Source: Cryobacterium sp. Y29 (GTDB lineage Bacteria; Actinomycetota; Actinomycetes; Actinomycetales; Microbacteriaceae). From it: DNA of 64,000 bases. The DNA lies in contig NZ_PJJN01000032.1 of the NCBI RefSeq assembly GCF_002929825.1, positions 62,001 to 126,000 of the forward strand, read 5' to 3'. The notes under the pieces are model-generated. The model worked only from the letters and a program-made list of their open reading frames with translations. It was not told the DNA's origin and made no database searches. The translations under genes were made by a program, and so were the position numbers. This document shows positions 1-8,234 of this stretch, one piece after another (position 1 is the first letter of the stretch; each line of letters starts with the position of its first letter).

Positions 1-24
1 TACCAGAGACTAAGTCGCGGCCGG

Positions 25-1368
25 TCAGCTGGGAATAATGGCCGCGAACGCGTCGTCTTCGAGGGCACCGACGGCGGAGATTGATACGGCGCCACTGACG
101 AGTTCGGCAGCGAGCCCCTGCACGTCGGCCGCGGTGACCAGCGCAAGGCGGCGCAGCACTTCGTCGAGATCGGCGAACTCGCCGAGGGTTATCTCAGAGC
201 GACCCAGCCGAGACATTCGGGTGTCTGAGTCTTCCAATGCGAGCGCCGACGCTCCACTCAACTGGCCAGACGCCCGCTTCATCTCGTCGTTGGTGACACC
301 GCCATCGGCGAGGCGATGTAGCTCGCTGAGCATGAGTTCGGCGACCTGGCCGGCTTTGGCCGGCGTGCATCCGGCATACATACCGAACAGGCCAGCATCC
401 GAGTAACCGGGCGCGAATGAATAGACCGAATAGGCCAGGCCGCGCTTCTCCCGCACTTCTTGAAAAAGCCGGCTCGACATTCCCCCGCCGAATATCGACG
501 TGAGCACGCTCATCGTGACGCGGCGGTCGTCGGTCGCCAGCAGGCCGGGCATTCCGAGCAGCAGGTTCGCCTGTTCCAGCGGACGTTTGACGATGGTCAG
601 GGCCTGGCCCTGGTGAATCTCGGCGGGCACGCCGTCCCGACGGCTGACCGGGGCCTGGGCAGTACTGAGGTCCCAGCCGGATCGTTCGAGGGCGCGGGTG
701 ACGCCGGCAACGAGTTGGTCGTGGTCGACGGCGCCGGCGACCGTGACGACGAGGTCTTGCGGGCGATAGTTGGCCTGGTAGTGCTCCCACACCGCCGTGC
801 GGGAGACACCACGAATGTCGTCGGCACTGCCGCCAATGGGACGGCCGAGCGGATGCTTCCCTAGCACCGCTTCGAAGAATCGCTCATTGGCGACGTCGGC
901 CGGGTCGTCGTCAGCCATGGCGAGTTCCTCGAGAATAACGCCGCGCTCGGTTTCAAATTCGCCGGCATCCAGTTGTGAGGAGGTCAGCATGTCGGTTAGA
1001 ACGTCAATGGCCATACCGAGGTCGCGGTCTTGCACCTTGGCGTAGTAGCAGGTGTATTCCTTTGCGGTCATGGCGTTGTGTTCGCCGCCAACCGCATCAA
1101 AAGAAATGGCAATGTCGAGAGCGGATCGCGTTGGCGTGCCTTTGAACAACAGGTGCTCGAGAAAATGAGTGGAGCCGAAGTGACCCGGTTGTTCGTCGCG
1201 GGAACCGACGGCGACCCAGTAGCCGACGGTGAGACTTCGGGCACCCGGCACCTGCTCACTCAGGATGCGCACACCGCTTGGCAGAACGGTTCGACGCACC
1301 AGGGCGTCACCGGCGGCCCGAAACGAGAGTTCGGCCTGGTCTAGGGGAAAATTGACTGCACCGTTCAT
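25..1368 (-). CDS. M16 family zinc metallopeptidase
   Basis: Predicted zinc-dependent processing peptidase of the M16 (insulinase/pitrilysin) family, 447 aa. The inverted zinc motif HFLEH is at residues 68-72 and the segment ERGVILEEL, which should carry the distal glutamate ligand, is at about 141-149. The C-terminal M16 half contains REKRGLAYSVYS. I chose the ATG at 1368, preceded by a G-rich Shine-Dalgarno (GGGGGAT); an in-frame GTG at 1380 would add four residues. In many actinobacteria this gene directly follows pnp; here pnp lies about 35 kb upstream on the same strand. Cytoplasmic, no signal peptide. Family assignment is firm; substrate is unknown. Confidence 0.93.
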   Translation of the reverse strand: MNGAVNFPLDQAELSFRAAGDALVRRTVLPSGVRILSEQVPGARSLTVGYWVAVGSRDEQPGHFGSTHFLEHLLFKGTPTRSALDIAISFDAVGGEHNAMTAKEYTCYYAKVQDRDLGMAIDVLTDMLTSSQLDAGEFETERGVILEELAMADDDPADVANERFFEAVLGKHPLGRPIGGSADDIRGVSRTAVWEHYQANYRPQDLVVTVAGAVDHDQLVAGVTRALERSGWDLSTAQAPVSRRDGVPAEIHQGQALTIVKRPLEQANLLLGMPGLLATDDRRVTMSVLTSIFGGGMSSRLFQEVREKRGLAYSVYSFAPGYSDAGLFGMYAGCTPAKAGQVAELMLSELHRLADGGVTNDEMKRASGQLSGASALALEDSDTRMSRLGRSEITLGEFADLDEVLRRLALVTAADVQGLAAELVSGAVSISAVGALEDDAFAAIIPS

Positions 1369-1471
1369 ATCATCCCCCACCTTACAAGACGCGATCGGAG
1401 CTGCCGGCGCCCGTAAGCGAACTCGCCAAGCTACCCCCAGTTTGACCGTAACGGTCTGTTAGGTCGATTAC

Positions 1472-1487
1472 GACAGACTGGTCTGTC
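1472..1487. promoter_or_regulatory. Palindromic TetR-type operator
   Basis: GACAGAC-TG-GTCTGTC is a perfect 7-bp inverted repeat with a 2-bp spacer, about 90 bp upstream of the TetR start at 1580 and in the divergent region shared with the M16 gene. A degenerate half-site (GGTCTGTT) lies at 1453-1460. This size and symmetry are typical of TetR operators; autoregulation is inferred. Confidence 0.6.
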
Positions 1488-1579
1488 TAGGGTGTGTTAC
1501 AGTCTGGGAGCCAACCGGGAAAACACCGGATTTGCGCTCATGCGGGCTCGCTCGCTGGCCCTCAATCAAGGAGTGACGC

Positions 1580-2170
1580 ATGACCACGCTCACAGCTGAC
1601 GCCGTTCGGCCCGCGACCCACGCCAAGCTGCGTATCCTCGCCACTGCCGACCGCTTGTTCTACACCGAGGGTGTGCACACCGTAGGTGTGGACCGCATCA
1701 TCGGCGAGTCGAAGGTCACCAAAGCAACCTTCTACAAGTACTACCGCTCGAAGGACGCCCTCATCGTCGTGTACCTCGAGGGCCGGGACCGCTTGGCGCG
1801 CGATTTTCTCGCGAGCCTTGACTCGAATTGTGACACCCCGGAACAGCGGCTGCGTGGCGTCGTCAATGAGATCTCGGCTCAGGTCGTTCGCGGAGGTTTC
1901 CACGGCTGCCCGTTTATCAACGCGGCCGCACAGTTCACCGACCCGGCCCATCCGGTGCGCCAGGCCGTTTCTGCACATCGTGACTGGTACGGCCGGTCGA
2001 TCGAGAACATGTTCCGCGGGATGGGCCATGCCCGGCCCGGAGACGCCGCCGACGATTTTTTCCTCGCCCGCGATGGCGCCTTTGCCGGTGCCAACCTCGG
2101 CGATCCGATCGGTGCCCACACCGCCCTGCTGCGCGCTATCCAGCGTGTGCTCGACGAATCCGTCGCCTGA
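1580..2170 (+). CDS. TetR/AcrR family transcriptional regulator
   Basis: DNA-binding one-component repressor of 196 aa. The N-terminal TetR helix-turn-helix covers about residues 15-60, with the typical VDRIIGESKVTKATFYKYYRSKDAL recognition region in two pieces (VDRIIGESKVTKATF and YKYYRSKDAL). The C-terminal ligand domain resembles regulators of alcohol/aldehyde or xenobiotic genes (GFHGCPFINAAAQF). The start is fixed by a strong AAGGAG eight bases upstream. It is convergent with the aldo/keto reductase-like gene, only 7 bp apart, so its target may be itself or the M16 side. The ligand is unknown. Confidence 0.9.
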   Translation: MTTLTADAVRPATHAKLRILATADRLFYTEGVHTVGVDRIIGESKVTKATFYKYYRSKDALIVVYLEGRDRLARDFLASLDSNCDTPEQRLRGVVNEISAQVVRGGFHGCPFINAAAQFTDPAHPVRQAVSAHRDWYGRSIENMFRGMGHARPGDAADDFFLARDGAFAGANLGDPIGAHTALLRAIQRVLDESVA

Positions 2171-2177
2171 CCATCTC

Positions 2178-3197
2178 CTAGTCGGCCGACACCCGGTCGA
2201 GATCGAGCAGGTCACTGCGGCCGAGACGGATGCCCGCCGCCGCGACCAAGGACTGCACCTGATCGACCTCCCCGGCACCGGCGACCGGCGCCACTACGTC
2301 AGGACGGGCGAGCAGCCAGGCCAGGGCAATCGACGCCGGTGCCACACCTTGCGCTGCGGCGATACGGTCAACCACGGCCAGTACGCGCAGCGAGCGGCGA
2401 TTGAGGTAGACCTTGGCGAGTTGTCCGCGGGCGGTACCGGCGACATCCGCTTTGGTGCGAAAAGCGCCGGCCAGAAAACCGTGAGCCAGGGCAAAGCCGG
2501 GCATCAGCGCGAGATGCTGAGCGCGAGCGACGACCGCAACGTCTTTTTCGAGTTCGGCGCGATGCACGAGGTTGTACGGCGTTTCGGCGGCGACGAACTT
2601 GGGCAAGCCGAGGGCGGACAACACCCGGGCTTCCATGAGTCGTTCCGCCGAGAAATTGCTCGCACCGAGGTAGCGCACCTTGCCGGCGCGCATGAGGATG
2701 TCCACAGCAACGAGGCTCTCTTCGAGGGCGACGGTTTTGTCGTCGAAGTGAAAGTAGAGCAGGTCGAGGTAGTCGGTTCCGAGCCGCACGAGGCTGGCTT
2801 CGACGGCGGCGACGATGCTGCGCTGAGTCAGTCCGGGATTGTCGAGATTTCGGCCGATTTTGGTAGCCAGAACAGTCTCGGCCCGAGCACCCCGGGAGCG
2901 AAGCCACGAACCGATAATCACTTCGCTGCGCCCGGCAGCGAAGCTGTCGGCGGTGTCAAGAAAGTTGCCGCCGAAGTCGCGGTGCGCGTCGAGGATGGCC
3001 TTGGACGCTTCACCCGTCGCCGTCCAGCCGAAAGCATTGCAGCCGAGGGCGAGTGGATGCACGCGCAGATCGGTTCCCGCAATCTGCCGGCGAACCGGGC
3101 CAGCACCGACCGTGGTCTGCGCCTGCCCGGTGTCGGCCGGCCGCGAACGGCCAACGGACAGGGCATCGAGCGAAGACGAGACCACCTGTCGGGGCAT
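2178..3197 (-). CDS. Aldo/keto reductase family protein lacking the catalytic tyrosine
   Basis: A 339-aa (beta/alpha)8 NADPH-dependent oxidoreductase-type protein. Starting at the ATG at 3197 is supported by GGAGGAG just upstream; the open frame continues to 3296 but has no better start. The first catalytic residue is Asp81 (DTAD), the lysine is Lys113 (LATK) and the histidine His150 (YFHFDD). The tyrosine expected five residues after Asp81 is Phe86 (codon at 2940-2942). In characterised aldo/keto reductases that tyrosine is the proton donor, so normal reductase activity is doubtful. The N-terminal ~35 residues are a low-similarity extension. Confidence 0.88.
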   Translation of the reverse strand: MPRQVVSSSLDALSVGRSRPADTGQAQTTVGAGPVRRQIAGTDLRVHPLALGCNAFGWTATGEASKAILDAHRDFGGNFLDTADSFAAGRSEVIIGSWLRSRGARAETVLATKIGRNLDNPGLTQRSIVAAVEASLVRLGTDYLDLLYFHFDDKTVALEESLVAVDILMRAGKVRYLGASNFSAERLMEARVLSALGLPKFVAAETPYNLVHRAELEKDVAVVARAQHLALMPGFALAHGFLAGAFRTKADVAGTARGQLAKVYLNRRSLRVLAVVDRIAAAQGVAPASIALAWLLARPDVVAPVAGAGEVDQVQSLVAAAGIRLGRSDLLDLDRVSAD

Positions 3198-3524
3198 TGC
3201 GTTCTCCTCCAGGGTGCTCGCCCGACCATTCGTTTCTGCCGGGTTTTCTCTGCGTAAAATTGCTCTTGGCCCGACTCTAGGCGAGGCCACTGACATTTCC
3301 CGATGGCACGCTGAACCGTTACCAGATTGTACGTCGGTGGCGGCCGAATAGGGGCGTCAGCCGTCGGTTGCCAGTCGACACGTTCTTGATTTGTTAGACT
3401 GCCAGTTGCGCGAAAAATGGGCTGCCTGTGCAGGTGTACATCCGCCCTGGGCCGCCTGCCATCGAAGAGATCAATCGGTTGGTCGGCGAGGTACCCTGCC
3501 CGAATCAGCCGCAGGAAAGCAGCC
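3198..3524. other. Intergenic region, divergent promoters
   Basis: 327 bp between the divergent aldo/keto reductase-like gene and prfC. I see no convincing gene. A possible -10 hexamer (TAGACT) for prfC lies at 3395-3400 without a good -35 partner. An open frame continuous with prfC runs back to 3417, but the ATG at 3525 with AGGAAAG is the better start. Confidence 0.5.
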
Positions 3525-5138
3525 ATGACCACCGTCGCCGACGTACCCAATCCCCAGGTTCCCCGTGAGGCTCTGCGTCGCCGCACCTTCGCCGTGATCT
3601 CCCACCCCGACGCCGGCAAGTCCACTCTGACCGAAGCCCTGCTGCTGCACGCCCGCGCAATCACCTCGGCCGGCGCCACGCACGGCAAGGCCGGTCGCAG
3701 CGGCACTGTCTCGGACTGGATGGAGATGGAGAAGGCCCGTGGCATTTCGGTGACAAGCGCCGCGATCCAGTTCGAATACCACGATGCTGTGATCAACCTG
3801 GTTGACACCCCCGGCCACGCCGACTTCTCCGAGGACACGTTTCGGGTGCTCTCTGCAGTGGATGCCGCGGTCATGCTCGTCGACGCCGCCAAGGGTCTTG
3901 AGCCCCAGACCATGAAGCTGTTCGCCGTCTGCAAACAGCGCGGGCTACCTGTCATTACCGTCATCAACAAGTGGGATCGCCCGGGTGATACTCCCCTGGC
4001 CCTGATGGACGAGATCCAGACGCGCACCGGCCTGCTGCCGACCCCGCTGAACTGGCCAGTCGGCGAGGCCGGCGACCTGCGCGGTGTGCTCGATCGCCGC
4101 TCTGGTGATTTTCTGCGCTACACCCGCACCGCGGGCGGCGCAACCGTAGCCGAGTCGGTGCGGCTGGATGCGGTCGACGCGGCGATCGAGGAGGGCCCGG
4201 CCTGGGCATCCGCTGTCGAAGAATCTGAACTGCTCGACGCAGAATCCCAGAATCACGACTCCGAGCTGTTCCTCGACGGGCAGACCACCCCGGTGCTGTT
4301 CTGCGCCGCCGTAGCGAACTTTGGGGTACAGCAGCTGCTCGACACCCTGGTCGAGTTTGCACCACCCGCCGAAGCCCGCATCGACATCGACGGCAACCCG
4401 CGCAAGGTCACCTCGCCGTTCTCCGGTTTCGTCTTCAAAGTGCAGTCCGGCATGAACTCCGCGCACCGCGACCACGTGGCCTTCGTGCGCGTCTGCTCGG
4501 GCGAATTTCGACGCGGAATGGTCGTCACCCACGCGGCAACCGGTCGGCCCTTTGCCACCAAATATGCCCAACAGTTGTTCGGCAAGGAACGCACCGTCAC
4601 CGATCAGGCCTGGCCGGGCGACATCGTCGGGCTCGTCAACGCGTCGGCGCTGCGCGTGGGCGACTCGATCTTCGAAGATGAGCGGGTCGAATTTCCGCCG
4701 CTGCCGTTGTTCTCCCCCGAACACTTTCGAGCAATTCGTCCGGTCGACAGCAGCAAGCACAAGCAGTTTCGCCGTGGCATCGACCAGCTCGACCATGAGG
4801 GCATCATCCAGGTGATGCGCTCCGAGGTACGCGGCGAGCAGGCCCCCGTGCTCGGTGCGGTCGGACCGATGCAGTTCGAGGTCGTCGAAGACCGCATGGT
4901 GCACGATTTTCACGCTGATATTCGCATGGAAGCGCTCCCGTACCAGGTGGCCCGCAAGACCGACAAGGAGAGCGCGCTCGTGCTCGCCGGCACCCGTCAG
5001 GTGGAAGTCTTCACCCGCTCGGACGGCACGCTGCTCGCGCTGTTCAGCACCCCGTGGCGCCTGCAGGCGATTATCAAGGAGAACCCGAAGCTCGTGCTGA
5101 TCGACATTGCCAACGCCACGGCCGAGGACTTCATGTAA
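3525..5138 (+). CDS. prfC: Peptide chain release factor 3
   Basis: Translational GTPase that recycles RF1/RF2 from the ribosome after termination; 537 aa, normal length. The G1 P-loop is HPDAGKST at about residues 27-34, G3 is DTPGHADFSED and G4 is NKWD. The RF3-specific middle and C-terminal domains follow (QFRRGIDQLDHEGIIQV, FHADIRMEALPYQVARK). Start at 3525 is supported by AGGAAAG upstream; earlier in-frame codons give a sequence unlike RF3. It is monocistronic, with a strong terminator directly after the stop. Cytoplasmic. Confidence 0.97.
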   Translation: MTTVADVPNPQVPREALRRRTFAVISHPDAGKSTLTEALLLHARAITSAGATHGKAGRSGTVSDWMEMEKARGISVTSAAIQFEYHDAVINLVDTPGHADFSEDTFRVLSAVDAAVMLVDAAKGLEPQTMKLFAVCKQRGLPVITVINKWDRPGDTPLALMDEIQTRTGLLPTPLNWPVGEAGDLRGVLDRRSGDFLRYTRTAGGATVAESVRLDAVDAAIEEGPAWASAVEESELLDAESQNHDSELFLDGQTTPVLFCAAVANFGVQQLLDTLVEFAPPAEARIDIDGNPRKVTSPFSGFVFKVQSGMNSAHRDHVAFVRVCSGEFRRGMVVTHAATGRPFATKYAQQLFGKERTVTDQAWPGDIVGLVNASALRVGDSIFEDERVEFPPLPLFSPEHFRAIRPVDSSKHKQFRRGIDQLDHEGIIQVMRSEVRGEQAPVLGAVGPMQFEVVEDRMVHDFHADIRMEALPYQVARKTDKESALVLAGTRQVEVFTRSDGTLLALFSTPWRLQAIIKENPKLVLIDIANATAEDFM

Positions 5139-5154
5139 CTTCTTCGATGAACAA

Positions 5155-5189
5155 GAAAGGCCGCATCCTCGTGGAGGATGCGGCCTTTT
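5155..5189. terminator. Bidirectional intrinsic terminator between prfC and rnj
   Basis: Perfect inverted repeat AAAGGCCGCATCCTC / GAGGATGCGGCCTTT around a GTG loop, with A and T runs on the outer sides. It sits between two convergent genes and should end both transcripts. Confidence 0.9.
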
Positions 5190-5208
5190 GCGTGTCTGTC
5201 GGTGCTGG

Positions 5209-6894
5209 TTACGCGTCGACGACCACGGAGGTGATGACCGGGCTGCGACGGTACTTGCGGTTCATCCACCGGCTCACCGACTGCGTGAAGAGGTCTTCGA
5301 GCTCGGCGCCGTCGACGATCTTGATCCGGTTCGCGGCCTTCATAGCCTCATCGATGACCTTGGTTGCGCCCTTGACCCACTCGTCGTCGTGCACGAATCC
5401 GCGCGCCAGGAACTCGACGGGCTCGGAGAGCGTGCCGGTCTTGGCGTTGAGAATGCCGAGGATGGTTATGGTGCCGTCTTCGGCGAGCTTGCGACGGTCT
5501 TCCATCGCGGCAGTGGATGCGCCACCGACGGTCATACCGTCGACGAAGATGTAGTCGGCGACGACACGACCGGTGACCTTGGCGTGGCCGTCGATGAGGT
5601 CGACCACGACGCCGTCTTCGACGACGATGACGTTCTCTTCTGGAACACCGGTCGCGATGGCGAGGTCGGCGTTGGCCGTGAGGTGACGCCATTCACCGTG
5701 GATCGGCATGACGTTGACCGGCTTGACGATGTTGTAGCAGTAGACGAGCTCGCCGGCGCTGGCGTGGCCGGAGACGTGTACCTTGGCGTTGCCCTTGTGC
5801 ACAACGTTGGCGCCCCAACGAATCAGGCCGTTGATGACGCGGTAGATGGAGTTCTCGTTGCCGGGGATCAGCGAGCTCGCGAGCAGCACGGTGTCGCCCT
5901 CGCCGATCTTGATGACGTGCTCGCGGTTCGCCATGCGCGAGAGGGCAGCCATCGGCTCGCCTTGCGAACCGGTGCAGATGAGAACGACCTTGTCGTCCTT
6001 CATGCGCTCGAGCGCCTTCATGTCGACGAGCAGGCCCTTGGGAATATTCAGGTAGCCGAGCTCACTCGCGATTCCCATGTTGCGCACCATGGAACGGCCG
6101 ACGAAGGCCACCTTGCGGTTGTGCTTGACGGCAGCGTCGATGACCTGCTGGATGCGGTGCACGTGACTTGCGAAGCTCGACACGATGATGCGGCGCGGGG
6201 AGGTGCGGAACACGGTGTCGATCGCCGGTCCGATGTCCTTCTCGGCGGTGGTGAATCCGGGAACCTCGGCGTTGGTCGAGTCCGTCATGAACAGGTCGAC
6301 GCCCTCTTCGGCCAGGCGTGCGAAGGCGCCGAGGTCGGTGAGGCGCTTGTCGAGCGGAAACTGGTCCATCTTGAAGTCACCGGTGGCGAGCACGAGGCCG
6401 GCTTCGGTGCGGATGGCGACGGCCAGGCCGTCGGGGATGGAGTGGTTGACGGCGATGAATTCGAGGTCGAACTGGCCAATGGTGCGACGCTCGCCCTCCT
6501 TCACCTCGATGAAGTTCTGGCTGAGGCGGTGCTCCTGCAGCTTGGCGGCGAGGAAGGCCAGGGTGAGCTTGGAGCCGACGACGGGAATGTCGCCGCGTTC
6601 CTTGAGCAGGTACGGGACGGCGCCGATGTGGTCTTCGTGGCCGTGGGTGAGCACGATGGCCTCGATGTCCTGCAGGCGGTCTCGGATGGCCGTGAAGTCG
6701 GGCAGGATCACATTGATGCCGGGCTGGTTGTCTTCGGGGAAGAGAACGCCGCAGTCAATGATGAGCAGCTTTCCCTTGTGCTCGAAGACGGTCATGTTGC
6801 GGCCGATCTCGCCGAGACCTCCGAGCGGGATGATGCGCATGCCGCGAGCCGGTAGCGCCGGCGGAGTGCTCAAGTCGAGGTAGTGGTTATTCAT
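5209..6894 (-). CDS. rnj: Ribonuclease J
   Basis: Metallo-beta-lactamase/beta-CASP ribonuclease with 5'-3' exonuclease and endonuclease activity in mRNA decay and rRNA processing; 561 aa from the ATG at 6894. The metal-binding motif HGHEDH is at residues 84-89, after the N-terminal RIIPLGGLGEIGRNM. The beta-CASP region has SGHASAGE and the C-terminal RNase J domain follows. An alternative ATG three codons upstream (6903) has no better ribosome-binding site. It is convergent with prfC. In related actinobacteria rnj usually follows dapA, which is absent here. Confidence 0.96.
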   Translation of the reverse strand: MNNHYLDLSTPPALPARGMRIIPLGGLGEIGRNMTVFEHKGKLLIIDCGVLFPEDNQPGINVILPDFTAIRDRLQDIEAIVLTHGHEDHIGAVPYLLKERGDIPVVGSKLTLAFLAAKLQEHRLSQNFIEVKEGERRTIGQFDLEFIAVNHSIPDGLAVAIRTEAGLVLATGDFKMDQFPLDKRLTDLGAFARLAEEGVDLFMTDSTNAEVPGFTTAEKDIGPAIDTVFRTSPRRIIVSSFASHVHRIQQVIDAAVKHNRKVAFVGRSMVRNMGIASELGYLNIPKGLLVDMKALERMKDDKVVLICTGSQGEPMAALSRMANREHVIKIGEGDTVLLASSLIPGNENSIYRVINGLIRWGANVVHKGNAKVHVSGHASAGELVYCYNIVKPVNVMPIHGEWRHLTANADLAIATGVPEENVIVVEDGVVVDLIDGHAKVTGRVVADYIFVDGMTVGGASTAAMEDRRKLAEDGTITILGILNAKTGTLSEPVEFLARGFVHDDEWVKGATKVIDEAMKAANRIKIVDGAELEDLFTQSVSRWMNRKYRRSPVITSVVVDA

Positions 6895-7102
6895 GAATCC
6901 CATTTCGTTGTCTGCGGTACTGCATGTCGAGGTGTGTGGGGACCGAGCTCGGGCATGCGGAAAGCCGGAATTGAGGGGCTCTTGCGCATACGCATACCTC
7001 GTGTCGTGCCCAGCGGGCGAGTAAAATACCGGCCAGGCACGTCTGTAGTCTACCGGCGCGTCGACGATCGGCATTTCGGTGCCACCCCTGCGGTTGTCGA
7101 AT

Positions 7103-7148
7103 ACGACAAAAGAGGGACTCCACGTTGCGGAGTCCCTCTTGTCGTTTT
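7103..7148. terminator. Stem-loop terminator downstream of the YVS-repeat gene
   Basis: A long hairpin: ACGACAAAAGAGGGACTCC paired with GGAGTCCCTCTTGTCGT across ACGTTGC, followed by TTTT on the plus strand and containing a T run in the arm on the minus strand. It begins 25 bases after the stop of the small minus-strand gene at 7173 and separates it from the rnj promoter region. Confidence 0.8.
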
Positions 7149-7172
7149 CAGCGGCAGCCGAACCGCAGCGCG

Positions 7173-7391
7173 CTATGCTGCTGCGGCCAAGTGCCTGCTA
7201 TCAGCCATCTGCGGCTGTACGGCGCGAACCGGTGAGGTGACCGCGGGGTGCGACACGTACTCGCCGGCGTCACGGTGCTGCGCGGTGCCGCTAACGTAGC
7301 CGCTTCCCATGACCATGCGACTCCTGGTCTGAGAAATGTACTCGTTGGGAAAAATGCTGCTTTCGCTGATGTGCGATACGTAAGAATTCAT
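7173..7391 (-). CDS. Small protein with four YVS-type repeats, function unknown
   Basis: A 72-aa protein I do not recognise. It holds four copies of a short motif: SYVSHI (3-8), EYISQT (17-22), GYVSGT (31-36) and EYVSHP (44-49), at roughly 14-residue spacing. There is no signal peptide, membrane segment or cysteine, and the C-terminus ends in alanines. Coding status is supported by an AGGAG Shine-Dalgarno six bases before the ATG at 7391, a terminator soon after the stop, and the repeat pattern. The open frame extends upstream to 7463 but that part has no ribosome-binding site. It is divergent from glutathione peroxidase. Confidence 0.65.
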   Translation of the reverse strand: MNSYVSHISESSIFPNEYISQTRSRMVMGSGYVSGTAQHRDAGEYVSHPAVTSPVRAVQPQMADSRHLAAAA

Positions 7392-7690
7392 GATGCTCCT
7401 GGTGCGATCTCTTGATACGGATGCCGACTGGGATCCAGAGCAATGACTATTCACAGATATCACCCAAATTTGTTCTGGGGGAACTGATTCGAGTGAAGCT
7501 GGGGTGTTGGCCCGTTCGGCGGGAAGAATGCGCTACGCCGCGCGAGCTGGGAAGTCCGGGTCCGATAGTGGACCGCCATGACTTCTCAGGTTCTTCTAGA
7601 CTACGCGACCGTGTCCTTCGTTGGGGAAAACGCACGATCTACACAGCGACTGTGCAGGCAGCTAGGATTCAGCATCGATACTGTTTCTCA
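7392..7690. other. Intergenic region between divergent small protein and gpx genes
   Basis: 299 bp with no further gene that I can support. It should carry promoters for both neighbours. A short inverted repeat CACAG-CGA-CTGTG lies at 7642-7654, just upstream of the peroxidase start, and could be a regulator site; evidence is weak. Confidence 0.4.
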
Positions 7691-8194
7691 ATGACTTCTT
7701 CTGCGTTGTACGACATACCCCTCACGCTCATCGATGGAACGCCCACCTCCTTCGGCGCGTTTAGAGGTAGAACGGTTCTCGTCGTCAACGTCGCATCAAA
7801 GTGCGGCTTCACCCCGCAATACGCCGGTTTGGAAGCCCTGTACCAGCGTTACGCGGACGACGGGCTGGTCGTGCTGGGATTACCGAGCAATCAGTTCATG
7901 GGCCAGGAACCCGGCACTGAAACAGACATCGCCCAGTTCTGCGGCATGACCTATGGGGTGACCTTTCCGATGACGACCAAGGTCGATGTGCGGGGCAAGC
8001 AGCAGCATCCGCTTTATGCGGAGCTGACGAAATTCAAGCGGGGCCTGCTGCCCGGCCTGATCAAGTGGAACTTCGAGAAGTTTCTGGTGACACCCACCGG
8101 CAAGATCGTGGATCGCTTTGCGTCGTCGGTGGAGCCGGAGTCAACCGAAATCGTGCACGCAATCGAGAAGGTTCTGGCTGAAAAAGCCGCCTAG
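7691..8194 (+). CDS. Glutathione peroxidase family (thioredoxin-dependent) peroxidase
   Basis: Reduces hydrogen and lipid peroxides; 167 aa. The peroxidatic cysteine is in VNVASKCGFTPQY (about residue 38), the glutamine in LPSNQFMGQEPG and the tryptophan in KWNFEKFLV, completing the family's catalytic set. Actinobacteria lack glutathione, so thioredoxin or mycoredoxin is the likely reductant (inference). I start at ATG 7691, where homology begins; the ribosome-binding site is poor. The upstream extension of the frame to 7412 is unlikely to be translated. Cytoplasmic. Confidence 0.93.
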   Translation: MTSSALYDIPLTLIDGTPTSFGAFRGRTVLVVNVASKCGFTPQYAGLEALYQRYADDGLVVLGLPSNQFMGQEPGTETDIAQFCGMTYGVTFPMTTKVDVRGKQQHPLYAELTKFKRGLLPGLIKWNFEKFLVTPTGKIVDRFASSVEPESTEIVHAIEKVLAEKAA

Positions 8195-8234
8195 CCCCGG
8201 TTTCCTGGGCCCGGCAGCACACCAGTGGGACAGG

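Noticed and set aside
1686-3257. 523-aa plus-strand open frame spanning the TetR and reductase-like genes
   Set aside because: Out-of-frame with TetR and antisense to the reductase-like gene; composition is arginine/serine rich noise.
5107-6855. 582-aa open frame on the plus strand antisense to rnj
   Set aside because: Translation is Asp/Val/Gly-rich noise, mirrors RNase J codons, has no ribosome-binding site and overlaps a well-supported gene completely.
7470-7510. SigR/SigH-type promoter (GGGAAC ... GTT) upstream of the peroxidase gene
   Set aside because: Spacing between the two elements is about 21 bases, longer than the 18-19 expected, and it is far from the start.
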